From Antedon mediterranea (taxonomy: Eukaryota > Echinodermata > Crinoidea > Comatulida > Antedonidae): a DNA stretch of 64,000 nt. Shown one piece after another: positions 48,627 to 60,900 of the stretch. The DNA lies in assembly GCF_964355755.1 (NCBI RefSeq), contig NC_092677.1, positions 501,001-565,000 on the forward strand, in the 5' to 3' direction. The notes below the pieces were generated by a model. The model made no database searches, was not told the DNA's origin, and was given only the letters and a program-made list of their open reading frames with translations. The translations under genes and the position numbers were made by a program. Within the stretch, counting starts at the first letter, position 1; every line of letters begins with the position of its first letter.

Positions 48627-48745
48627 AAGGATGCAACGCAAGAACGTAAGCCCACAGCAAGTGAGATGACCAATCACAAGCGTCAGTTTGGATGACGATG
48701 ATCCGTCGCGTCGTGATTGGTCAAATTCCGTTTGTGCGCTAGTGT
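48627..48745. mobile_element. MITE family 1 copy abutting the family 2 element
   Basis: GGATGCAACGCAAGAACGTA, core GATGACCAATCACAAGCG and CGTGATTGGTCAAATTCC. Its left terminal GGTTCCC end is missing where family 2 begins. Confidence 0.75.
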
Positions 48746-49128
48746 GCCCAGTAAATTAAAGCTATTACAATTGTAAATTTCATTAACGTGATCTTAAATA
48801 CAAAATAATCTAATATAACAAATAGAATAAGTTTGGCATCCTACAACTAATAAAGCCAATATAATATGATGTGGTAGTATTAATTATATAAGATGAAAAT
48901 GGTTTTGTAAAAAGCTATAAACGGAAGCTATATACTTTGAAATATAATTATGTATCCAGTCCTATTGGTAATTTAACTGTTGTACTGAAAATAGGAATTA
49001 TAAAAAATAGATTTCATAAAAAAAAATTGGCAAAAGAGTATAATTTGACCGTCTTTGACGGAAAGTACATTTAACAGTTTACAACATTTATGTACAGACA
49101 ATTAAAAACAGTGGCGGAACTTTAAAGG

Positions 49129-49262
49129 TGGGTTCCCACTTATTTGGGTGCAACGCTATGGTGTACGCAAGTTGGTTGACCAATCACGAGCGACAGTTAC
49201 GATGACTCATCGCGTCACATTAGTTGTGTTTGCTTTTCGTCCTAGTGGGAACCAAGATTTAG
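49129..49262. mobile_element. MITE family 1 copy
   Basis: Ends GTGGGTTCCCACTTATTTGG and CCTAGTGGGAACCAAGATTT. Core GTTGACCAATCACGAGCG; the second arm is degraded. Confidence 0.8.
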
Positions 49263-49340
49263 GTGAGTTGTTTGTAACGATGTCAAAAATCTAAAGGACT
49301 TCAATACGATTCACATACATAGGTGCGTTAGACAATATTA

Positions 49341-49497
49341 AGCTTGGTTCCCATTAGGATCCAATGCAAGGACGTAAGCGCAACACAAGCGAGTTTACCA
49401 ATGACATGTTATAGTCCGAATAATCCATCGGTTGTGATTGGTCAATTTACAGTACGTACGTTGCGCTTAAGCTGCATCCTAGTGGGGACCAAGCTCA
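49341..49497. mobile_element. MITE family 1, near-complete copy
   Basis: Inverted ends AGCTTGGTTCCCATTAGGAT and ATCCTAGTGGGGACCAAGCT. Core GAGTTTACCAATGACATG and GGTTGTGATTGGTCAATTTA. About 157 bp, non-coding. Confidence 0.9.
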
Positions 49498-50520
49498 ATA
49501 ACGTGTAAAATGCATCTGCACCAATATAATTTTTACAATAATTCACTGTAATCTTATACATTTATAAACATTTGATGAAAGGAAATAAGACAAAAAATTA
49601 TAAAAATCACGTATATTGAACTGTCCATTGCTAGTTTCCACAAAATACTTTTGTTTCATTAACTAATGCAATGTTCTATTTCAATAATAGTTTTAAAAAA
49701 ACCAGAGAGTTTATCTTAAGGAACATGTTAAAAACTATGCTACTGCATTTACTGCAGTAACTGCTTTTTTAAACCTGCAATAACATATGATTTAAATAAC
49801 TTTATTATCATTATTATTTCTTTACCGGATTAGTCTAAAAAACGAAAAGAAAACAAAGATCTTAAGGATCATGTTAAAAGTATGCTACTGTAGTTACTGC
49901 AGTAAAAGCATTTTTTACTGCAATTACTTATTATTTTAGTAACTTTATTATGTTAATTTCACACTACTTTGTACACACAAGGCACAACAATTCATGATAA
50001 TGTGATAAAAACATGACGTGATAAAACATGATGATGGAACCAATGAAAACAACATCATTTTATGATGTACAAACATTCTGCGTATTTAGAAATATTCACA
50101 ATTTAATTACACAATTATAAAGCATTATACAATTGTACAAGAATGAAAGAAAATAAAGATCTTAAAGATTTGTGATACCATATATGGTTTAACGTTACAT
50201 CGATGATTACATCAAAAGTGATATATAGACAGAGCAACATGAAGTATCATATGCTGTATTTAGTATAATTCAATAAAGACACATCATCAAAACTTATTTT
50301 TAAGTGTGAACATCAATTATTGGAATACTTAAGCATCATGAAATGAAAATGAAAAAAAAAACAAAAAAAAACTTGTGGTTTTTTAATACAGTATCAATGA
50401 ACTTTTGATTGATGTTGCCGAGTAAACTTTTCCGAAACTGAACAATATTAAGGCAGAAAACTGTTATTCTGAAATTCTTCTTCCTATCTGAGACAGTAAG
50501 TCATGTCTCAGTTTCCATAC

Positions 50521-50698
50521 AAAATGTATCTTAACACCAGACAGTTTATGCAAGTCCAAGTGTGTCCAAAATGTATCTTGACACCAGACCGTTTGGACAA
50601 GTCCAAGTGTGTTCAAAATGTATCTTAACACCAGACAGTTTGGGCAAGTCCGAGTGTGTCCAAAATGTATCTTAACACCAGACAGTTTGAACAGTTGA
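50521..50698. repeat. 47-bp tandem repeat, about 4 copies
   Basis: Units start AAAATGTATCTTAACACCAG at about 50521, 50568, 50615 and 50662, and contain CAGTTTGGGCAAGTCC. Possibly inside the gene F 3' UTR. Confidence 0.9.
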
Positions 50699-51854
50699 AA
50701 ATTAGTTGTTTGAGTCAACGGATTGTGAATAAATTGTAAAGCTCACAGCATTCTGAACGATTCCAAAGATATTACATCTTAGACTATTCTAAAGCAGTTA
50801 TGTACATTGTTTGGTGTGTTAAATATCTAAACACTGTTTGTATGCCATCCACTGCACATTCCATCCAATATTAAGTGATGTATCTAAAATTGTCCCAATA
50901 ATGATATTCTAAATGATTATTCAAATTGACATGCATTAATTATATTATTATCTTAATTTTGTATAATTGTAATAAAACTGAAAATATATTATTGAAAAAA
51001 CAAAACAAAATTGTTGTACATTATGTAATAAGCCTTTTACATCTACAGCTCAAACTTGTTGCAGAAATACTCTTGTCTTATTGAACTATTGTAGCCTACA
51101 CCTACACATCTTGTGATTGCCTCTTCAATTACAAACACTACATATACAGTGAAATATTGCTGAAATGTTAGTCACTACTAATCAGGTAGGTAAGCCACCA
51201 TGCTACCAATTATATTATTCACAAATACAGGTCCTACTGGGATGCTGGAAACATACCAATAAATATATTCTTATATGTAAATAAATTATATTTATTCACA
51301 ATGGCCTAACTGTGTTCACATGTTTCCTCAGTAAAAACTATTTTGAGAATGAATTATACTTTCATAATTCCAAACTGAAGAAGTAGATGTATAGTAACAT
51401 CAATAAGAACTGTTATTATGGTACATCCAAATTCATATGGCTAATAATCCATACCAGAATTAGTACTACAAGATTTTAATGTCCAATATGTGGCTAGATT
51501 CCTCTCTATTTACAAGTTAAGTTGTGTTCATTGTTTGTTCTTTCAACCTAACATGGTCTCAGCTTGCATAAAGCAGGATAAATGCTTCAAACTAAAAAGG
51601 CTTATTGAGCTAGAAAAGCAAGGTGTAATATATATAAGACTATTTGTATAGGATAAGGATTTACTAATATATGTTTTTACATTATTTAGTAGTAAAGTAT
51701 TATAAAAGTTAACAAGTAATCAAAGATGAAATAATTATTTAAAAAGTTGGATTGCAGCAATAGTCATGTACTCTAATATTTGTTTTGTTTTTAATTTATC
51801 ATTTTTCTTAATGCTTTTAATATATTTTTCTCCAGAATTTGTATAATTTTGTTT

Positions 51855-51986
51855 TTAGACATCAGTAGGGTATAACTCAACCGCACTATCTTTTCTCTTT
51901 TTCTTCTTTCTTTTCTTTTTTGGTTGATCATCATCATTAATTGGGTGAATTTTATTAGTTGGATGTGTAATAGATGGCGCTGGTTG
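51855..51986 (-). other. Open frame continuing past the gene F TGA
   Basis: After the stop (TGA followed by C) the same frame stays open for 43 codons to TAA at 51857-51855: QPAPSITHPTNK, an acidic INDDD, a polybasic run PKKKRKKKKRK and the end AVELYPTDV. The composition is protein-like, as in the upstream tail. It could be the ancestral tail cut by a recent nonsense change, a readthrough extension, or chance. Confidence 0.45.
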
Positions 51987-54900
51987 TCAGATTTTAGTGG
52001 GTTGGATGCTAGCATATGTCGTATCTGGATCAGGGTGGTTGATCTTGTTGCTTGCACCACCTTTTGGCAAACCAGAAATCAGATCCAAATCGGCATATTG
52101 TAGTTCTTCGACATTTCTTAACTGCTTCTATAAAAAAAGGTGTTTACAATTAATAAGAATGAAATCGTTAATCAAAAAACAAAACAAAATTAACACATAA
52201 AAAAACATAATTTGGAGATTTTACAATAACAGAAAAAAGACAAAAAAATGGTTTTTTGTTTGTTTAGTCACCTTACCTTTTATGTTAAAATTTAAATAAA
52301 ATTCAAATTTAAACAAATTTGAAATAATTTTTGCAGTAAACAGGTTAATTTGTTCATTGCACTTTTTGAATTTTCATTTAAAAATTCTTGCACATTATTA
52401 TAAAATAGGGCTCTAAAATCTATTGAACTAAGCTTAAAAGATAAGCCAATTTAAAGTATTAAATAGAAAAGCTTTAGAAGACATACAAAGAATCCCATAT
52501 CGTGAACTATAAGCATATATTTTTTTCTGTATATCCCATCCAATAAACATTTTGTTTGTGCCAGTCAATAATAACACCATGTATAGGAAATAACCACAAT
52601 GAAGAGTATGATGGGATACTAAATTTACCATTATTTTAGATATATTCAAATTACTTCACAGTGTATATAAGCAGCATGTTTATTTGTTAAATGTGTATAC
52701 AGTATTATACACCAAATGAAACCATTATTTTTGGTAAGCCATATCACAACAATGTATAGTTAATATTATCGCAAGGAGAAAAAAATCATTAAAATTGCTA
52801 ATCGACATCATTCCTTCAATAACAAGGAAGTATTTTTAAATGAGCTCATATGGGCCACCGTAACTGACAGACATTTGTTTTCTGTATTTAAAAAAAAGTA
52901 TGTTTTTTTTTTTACATTTATTCATTTTCAACATTTTTTGTCGAGTGGAGACCCACTTGATAGTTTGATTTAGTTCACTTTTGGGAATCCTGTCTCTCTC
53001 TATTGTTTGTTTATTTTTGTTATAATTATGTGAGACGAAATAAATGAAATGAAATAAGTACTTTATGATGTTTCGATCTTTGACTTGAATGTTTTCATCG
53101 ATAGAGAAAAAATTAGATTGGTTTGTAGTATTCCACTTTTTTCCCAATTATGACACTATTTCATAATTTTGTCAATAAAAAAACTTAGGGAAAGTGTAAT
53201 AAAAAAAAAAAATACACAATGGCTACCAACAAAGCAAAGGTTACTTCAGCGGAGGACAAACAACAGCTAATGAGAAATTACGGCAAAAAATTGGGAAAGA
53301 AAAATGTATTGCAATGCCATCCAGCAAGAGTAGTTGTTTGTGTAGACAAGAAGTTATCTTAGAAGTTACTTTGTAAAACCCAATTATTCAATTAGTTTAC
53401 TAAAGTTTAATTACTTTAATTCTTTGGACTCAGAGTGTGCATATTTGGTTTTCTTCTTTAACTTTTATTTATTTTTTCATTTTACTTAATATTTAAGTAC
53501 AGCTTAAACAGTCTTTGTGTTTCGTAAATCAAATGCTATTAATAATGACTGGGGTGTATGGGTTGGGTTACTTAAATAAAATAACAAAATGTATCTTAAA
53601 TTCTAATCTATACATGACTGCTTGCTGCAATCTTATAAACGTTTTACTTTACGTTACTTCTACTCAAAATAAACCAATCTAAAAACAAAAATAATTTTTG
53701 CTATTTTTTTTTTGTAAATCATTTTTTTTAATTTCTGGGCTGCAATTGCATAAACAAATTTTTATTTTAAAACTGCTTTTTTATACCAATACCAATGCTA
53801 TTTAAGATGGGTTTTTTATTGCAGTAATTATAAAATCATAAAATAAGATATTTTTCAATTTTAAGTAAACAAAAAATTGCTGTAAAGAAAAGAAAAAGTA
53901 CAAATTAAACAAAATTTAACTAAAATGTGCTTGGGTTAGGTATATTACTGTATTCAACAATCTTATTGTTGATCATGTTGAAATCTCAAGAACCAATCAC
54001 ATGCATCAAAAACAATCTCAGGAAAATCATTGGCTGTAAGTATAAATTTAAATTGGAATCAACAAATTAGAGAAGAGAATTGTTATGACATCACTGTGCA
54101 ACATGCATCAAATGTGGCATCATCATTTAAAGTCATCATATCATGCTTTAACCAACATACTATGTTAGTTAGGTTGCATTTTACTTTATTTTATTGTACA
54201 CTATTTCAAATCATTTCTCTAGTGGATGTCTTCTTGAGGAATACTTTAATTTCTTCTTTATAAAACCTATCTTTGAATTTGAATAAACAAAAATGGAAAA
54301 ACATATTAAATCAACAGATTAGCATAATATGGCATTGGAGGGGGATTCTTAATTAATTAGTTCCAGAGAATGGAGCAACAGTAATTAATACCACTATCAT
54401 ACACTACAGATTATCTGGGGAAGAAAGGTAATGATACAATTGTATAAAAATGTACCACTTTTCTCATCTAACATCCCTCATATCTTTAATATCCTAACAG
54501 GATAGTGAATTGTTAATGTGTAATGTGATGGACTTAAGTCTACTCTTAACTCTCTTGCTGAATAACAACATGGTAGACATGCTTAAACTAAATTAAAGTT
54601 AATATAGATTACCAATATCATCACAATTTGTTATACCTGTTCAAAATAAAAAACATTTAATAAGTCAAGTATCAAAATAGTCTACCTATGTGGAATGATA
54701 CATAAAACAATAACAAAAGAGTGGCTCTGTAGAGCCATTACATAATCTATATTGTTAGATAGATATGGAACTATATTGAACCACAAATGTTTCTAGTAGA
54801 TATTTCTTTTTTCATATTTATTTACTTATTATCAATATACAGTACCAGATTTAACCATCATCATTAAAAGTTCCAGTTTATATTTATGACGAATTCTATA

Positions 54901-57900
54901 AATTTCTCTTCCAAGTATACTTAGTACTAGTAGTCGAGTCGCCGTAAACCATAGCTATACAATCTGCACAGGACATTCCTCGACCAATGTTCTGGTGGTA
55001 TAACACGTCTTCTCGGATAAGGACTTAAAGCTGGAGGTTCAGTGTACACATCTGGCTCATGTGCGCTTTAAAGAACGTAGTAGAACTTTCAGAAAGTAGG
55101 GGGTCACCCTGGAATACTGGTCCATTGAGTTCCTGTCGTTGTGGACATACAAATGGGCGCAGCACCCGACACAAAGGGACCCTTTTAGGGGAGAAGAAAG
55201 TTGTGGTATGTGCAATTCAACCCAGTAGGCTGCAATTCACAGACTATTTTCATTTACATCCTTACAAGGTCTGCAAGGAAGATAAACAACAGTCTGTATA
55301 CTGTACTTACATCAACTTGGGCTGGTCGCTCAGGTTTCTTCGTTTTCTTGTCCATTTCAACTTTAGCATACAGATCACCAGGTGCTTCAGATTCAACTGG
55401 TTTCTTTTTCTTTAAGTTGACCTCTGTGTATAGGTCACCACCTTTTGCTTCATATCTAACTAACGGTGTCTTTCCTTCTTCCATTTCAATGGCAGGTTCA
55501 CCATCTGATTTGTTCTTTTTTCTGGAGAGAATAATAATAATAATTATTATCGGACTGATATCATTAGAATTGTTTGTCCCACAGTTTATTTTTAAATGCT
55601 AATTGCAAATGATTTTTAAATATACCGCAATTCATTTTTAGGTGCAGCATTCGTTTTTATTTGTATTTTCCCTATAGTAAAAAGAGCCAAAACATCTGTG
55701 CTCTGTGGACGCAATCCTATTATTAAACAAAAGTGGCCTTTCTTGATGAAATTGTAGAAAACTAAATGTATCAAACTAAGATAAGTGTGTAAACTCACAA
55801 ACTTTTTTCATTCTTGTTGCCTGTAAAAAATAAACAGTTTTTGATAATAAATGTGATCAAATAAGAAAATTATAATAACTAGAGGGTATAAAATATTCAA
55901 AAATGAATGAAGTTGAAACTGGTAACAATGATGATAATGACTATAATATAGAATAATATTCTATATTAATAATACAACATATTATGTTGTATTATTGATA
56001 ATTACAAAAAAAAGATGTAAATTTGAAAGGTTTGAAATTAAATAATTTAGATGATTTATTATATAATTTAAGATCATTAGCAGAAAACAAAACGAATTGG
56101 ATTTAGTTTGATTGATAAATGTTTTGTTGTAGAATGATATTTACCATTAGTTACTGTGAACGTGGCATGGTGTTTAAAAACTTGTTCACTGGTTGTCATT
56201 TCACAGAGATAGTACCCATCATCATCCTCTTTCACATTAGGTATCTTGAGAGAACCATCATCAGCAACTGACCATCTAGAATTAACATCTCCCGAACGAA
56301 CTAGGAAATTCCCTCTCACACCATTTTTATCAGATTTATACCAATCAAAGTGTTGCACTTTCTCTCCATTTGGAGGGGTGAATTCAACTTGCAAACAACC
56401 GTTAGTAGAAACATCTGCCATACTTGGCAAAACTTTCATTCTTATTAGCCAAATGAAAGATAACATGACATTTTTAATGTATGGGTTAAAAAAAATTCTT
56501 TTAACGATAGAAATTAAACCACATTTATTGTGCTTTTCTATTTGTAATAACTTTTTTATAGTTTATGGCAAAACTATAGAGCTTCCTAAACACACATAAA
56601 AATATTTGAAATAAAATGCATTGAAGAAAGATTATAGATGTTCAAACAGTATTACAGGTAGTAGTAAAATAGAAAGGATAAATTAGAATTAAAAATATTA
56701 ATTTCATAGACTTTTAGGTTATGCAACCCTTCACCTAACATATGAATACAAGAGGCAATATTTTTAAAAAATGCATGCAAATAGCTAAAAAATGCAAAAA
56801 TGAGAAACTATGCCAAAATGCATAAATATTTTTTATATCCATCTTAATATTATGCGTATGTGATTGATTTATGTCAATTACAGTATTTTTTAAAACAAAG
56901 GAAAATATTTGAACACTCACCTACAAGGCTTTTCAGGTTTGTTATTTTTCAAATCTGATGAAAAAAAATTGTTAGTGCTCTGTAAAACTTGGAAAATTTA
57001 CATTTTAGTCATATATACAGACTATGGCTTCAGCTTTTTCTATAACATTGTTGGGCAGGAAAATTTGTAGATTAATTTTATCCTTAGTTACTAGAGGTTC
57101 AAGGTCTTGAATGAACCATGTGAGGGCAGCAGGCCATTTGACAATAAGTGGCCTACATTTTGGTTTTGCTTTAACTTGTGCCTTAAAAATGAAATCCATA
57201 AAATAAAGACAAACTGATGAGAAGTGGTCTTTATACTGTTGCTGTTAATAATTTACAGTATTGACATAATATCTACTTATGTATGCTAATTGCTTAATTA
57301 TTAATTAGCAATTGTTTTGACATTTTATTTACAGCATACTGCATGCATATGTTATTTTATACAGTATTTTCATTTCAACTAGTTTTGTAATCTTATTTAC
57401 AAAATGTTTATCATTCACTTACATATTACAATTCCCACTATAATGAACAAGGCAGCAGCACCAGCAACTCCTCCTGCAATGGCTGCAGTGTTAACTGTAT
57501 CTTCATCTGTAACTACTGAGAAGGATGAAAATAACAAAACTGTGTAAAGCTATAAAAAGTCTACTGGGATGAATCACTGTATTATTCTTGGTTGAAAATC
57601 ATGATCAAATTTTCAAATATAAATAATACTTGTCTATACTTTTTTATTATTAGGTATTACGTATTTGCTGAAGTAGCATTATGGATTCAACTTTTTATTT
57701 CTATGGCTGCTATAGGCACAGAATACATTTGTTTCTGTAACATCAGTGGCTTAACATTTATCAGTGGGATAGCTTATGGTCTGATTACTATTCAAACGCA
57801 CCAATTACGAAAGTAATTTCCAGTGATCTGAGATCCATATTCCCACCATTTTAGGCCGTGAAAAAAACACTTTTGGAACGCTGTTTAAACAGAGCTACTG

Positions 57901-60900
57901 TTGAAATGGGAAACTGTTATATATTACATCACTTCCATCCACTTAGAATCAAATCTCCAAGTCTAAGACATTCAAAGGGGTGGTGCTCAGATTTTTCTGG
58001 AGTAGAACAGTTAAGACAATGCACAGGCTACTACTGTTTTTTGTTTTTACTACAGTATTGATCAGTGTCGCAAAAATTCTCAAAATCTTACAAAAAGGTG
58101 GCTGTGTAAAACGATTGGATAGAACTTTAAAATGGGGTAATGCACAAAATTCAAAAACTTTTTAAGTATTAGGTGTTAATGGAATAACTTATTATTAGTA
58201 ACTCAAATTAAGTCTGAACCATTGGATGAATATTTATTGGATTAAAATATAACAGTAATATGCTGTTTCATTATAAATATATTAATTTGTAATATTAACA
58301 CTATTATACTTTATTAGAAGAAATTGGTAAACGTTAGACAGTTATGAAGATACTTAAAAAAAAAATCAGTGATATGACAGTGAAAGCAAGTTTTCAGAAA
58401 AAAAACTACATTAGTGATTAAACCAGGTAATTATCCTTGTCTTGTGTCACCTGTAATATAAACATTATAATCAATCTAATTCAATGAACCTATACCTAAA
58501 TTCTCCCAACTCTTAATTATTAATTTAATTAATTAATAATATAAGTATGGAAATTAATTTGTAAACTGTATACTAACAAAGATGGTTGCCATATGAACAA
58601 GTTGGCAACAAAACCACTAATTACAGTAAACATTTCATTTTGCTATGGTAAAGATAAGAAAATTTGCAAGAATGATAGGTCTGACTGAGATGCAAACTGA
58701 TATTCTACATCATAGTAAAGCAATTCATATCATCAACATGGTACTGCACAACATAAAATGTATGTCTCTATCATACTACTGTAGCTATAAACTATTTTTT
58801 TTATATAATTACCAAATACCTCTTTCATATTACCTACTGTATAAAACCTTTTTAACATACCGGGGTGTCAACACCTATTTATTTGCCTGTGTGCTAGGAG
58901 ATGTGAACAGGCAAATTTCAAACCTACTAAAAGAAATAGTAGAAGCAGATCTGCCTAGTAATTTTTGGGAAGTATAATTTTAGACTTTGGCACAAAGTAA
59001 ACAATTTTGTTGTATGTCGTAGAATCTTGTATTGTCTTACCTTTTTCAGTTTCGTTTTTAGTAGTAGTAGTTGTTTTAGTCGTAAGTTCATATGTAGTTC
59101 CTGAATGTAAACAAGGTCTAGTTCAGACTGATGGTATTATATTATAAGGCAAAAATTAGCCCATTGACAAGGAGCACCAAGTTTAAATGTCTGACAATTT
59201 AAACATAGCTAAATATTCAAACTTAGAGTTTCTGAATTTTTTAAATTTTGTTTTGTTTTGTTTGTACGTTTTTTAATATGGATGAAATTCCAAAATAAAT
59301 ATAAATTGAATTAAAAGCATGGAGGTATGGCTAAGGCAATCATAGCCATTGACAATAGGATGTTTTGGTGTCACTTGCTAAAATCAGGCCCCTGGTTTTT
59401 TTCAGATAAAAACAAGTAGAGTAGTTTCATTACCAATACTCCCCACTTGCAGAACAATTTGGTTACAAAACATGTTTCACAAGCAATATAGAAAGGCAAG
59501 TCATATGCAATTAGGAACATATTCCCTGAAGTTTTAAAATTGTTTATATAGTATAATGGTTATTGTTAATCAAATACAAAAACATTTTGCATGTGTATAG
59601 TATCATACCACAGCACTAGTTCTTAAACAAGACAACAACTCATACAATTGTATAGCTTTTTGAATTTGTTACAATTAGCAATATTATGGTTGAAATTGTT
59701 TACCTATTATCATAGTAATGAAATGTACAATTATCTTTAAGGTAGAAGAAGCAACAACTTGGTTTTTGCATGGTAAATAATACACAAGCATTACAGAGAA
59801 AATGAAATTCCAAACAAATTACTTGACACGTATCCTCTTTTACAAGTTTATATACACTAGTATGGAAAAATGAAAACTTGGGATGAGAGATAAATTTATG
59901 ATGTGAATATATGGCATGATTAGTGGAAAATGAAGAAAAAAGAAGTAAATTTAATATTATATGGTATTGTGAATTCAGATCGATTAGCGATTGTGAGACC
60001 CAATCACAAGTCATTTGCGATAAGAGATCCCGGTAACCCACAATTCCAATATTGACCAATTGCTACTGGTTGTAAAGTATGTTTTCCACTAGGCAAATTT
60101 AAGTAAATCGAAAGCGTCAGCTTATACGAATGCATATTCATGTTTCCTTCTTCAAAATCTCTAGTTCCTTGAGTTTTTGCATTAGCAACATTGGTAGTTC
60201 AAATAGTTTCTACTTTTTGTGAATCAAACAATTTTGCAACCAACCAGAAGTCAGGAAATAAGCGTTATAAGAGTACTTGTTAATAACGTTATAATATTTA
60301 AAGTTGTTTAAGCTGAAGCTATAGCCAACATAAGCATGGAAGGTGGGCTAGTTGATGGTTGGCTGACAACTTGTGATTACATGATTTATTTTTGTAAATT
60401 CTGATATATTAAATAATATTAATAATTATAATCATGGCACTAAATGCATGCAGTAATTAGTGCAATAAATATAGTGTAATTTTATAACATTAGTGAAATA
60501 TTCCTTGGATCCAAGATGTCTCTAAAGCACTAAATACTACATGAATACAACTTAGATAATTGATAATATAATATGGAAGCCAAGCAAAACTAGCTGTACT
60601 GTTTATTAGTAATTTAATAGTATCATACAACAGACAATTTTTTTGACCCAAATATTGTTAAAAAGTATTTAATAAGATTGTAAAAAATGGGGTTTGAAAA
60701 TATAGGCAAGCAAACTGATTGGCTGGAAATTATCACCAATGATGACCTATACAATAAATGTAGACCTAAGGGGAATCCCCACAAAATGTCTACCAACAAT
60801 GGCAATACCATTTTGGTAAGATAACAAGTTTTCCTGATGATCCCTTACAAACATGAATATGGATTTTATATTTCATTTTGGAATCTGCACCTTTGTCAAG

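Larger units (their letters stand above)
47405..51854. other. Spacer upstream of gene E and downstream of gene F
   Basis: No coding exon found. It holds the gene E promoter region, with a GC-rich stretch at 47720-47775 whose CGCCGCCGCG and CGCGCGGCGG can pair, two MITE families, an imperfect ~150-bp duplication (49707-49800 and 49857-49945, with CTGCAGTAA palindromes), the 47-bp repeat and presumably the gene F 3' UTR. Confidence 0.5.

Noticed and set aside
56246-56599. Plus-strand open frame over the gene F Ig exon
   Set aside because: Antisense shadow of a domain with clear Ig residues on the other strand.
57005-57199. Minus-strand 64-codon frame in the gene F intron (KPKCRPLIVKW...)
   Set aside because: Rather protein-like but no splice sites in phase with neighbours, no recognised family; left unassigned.
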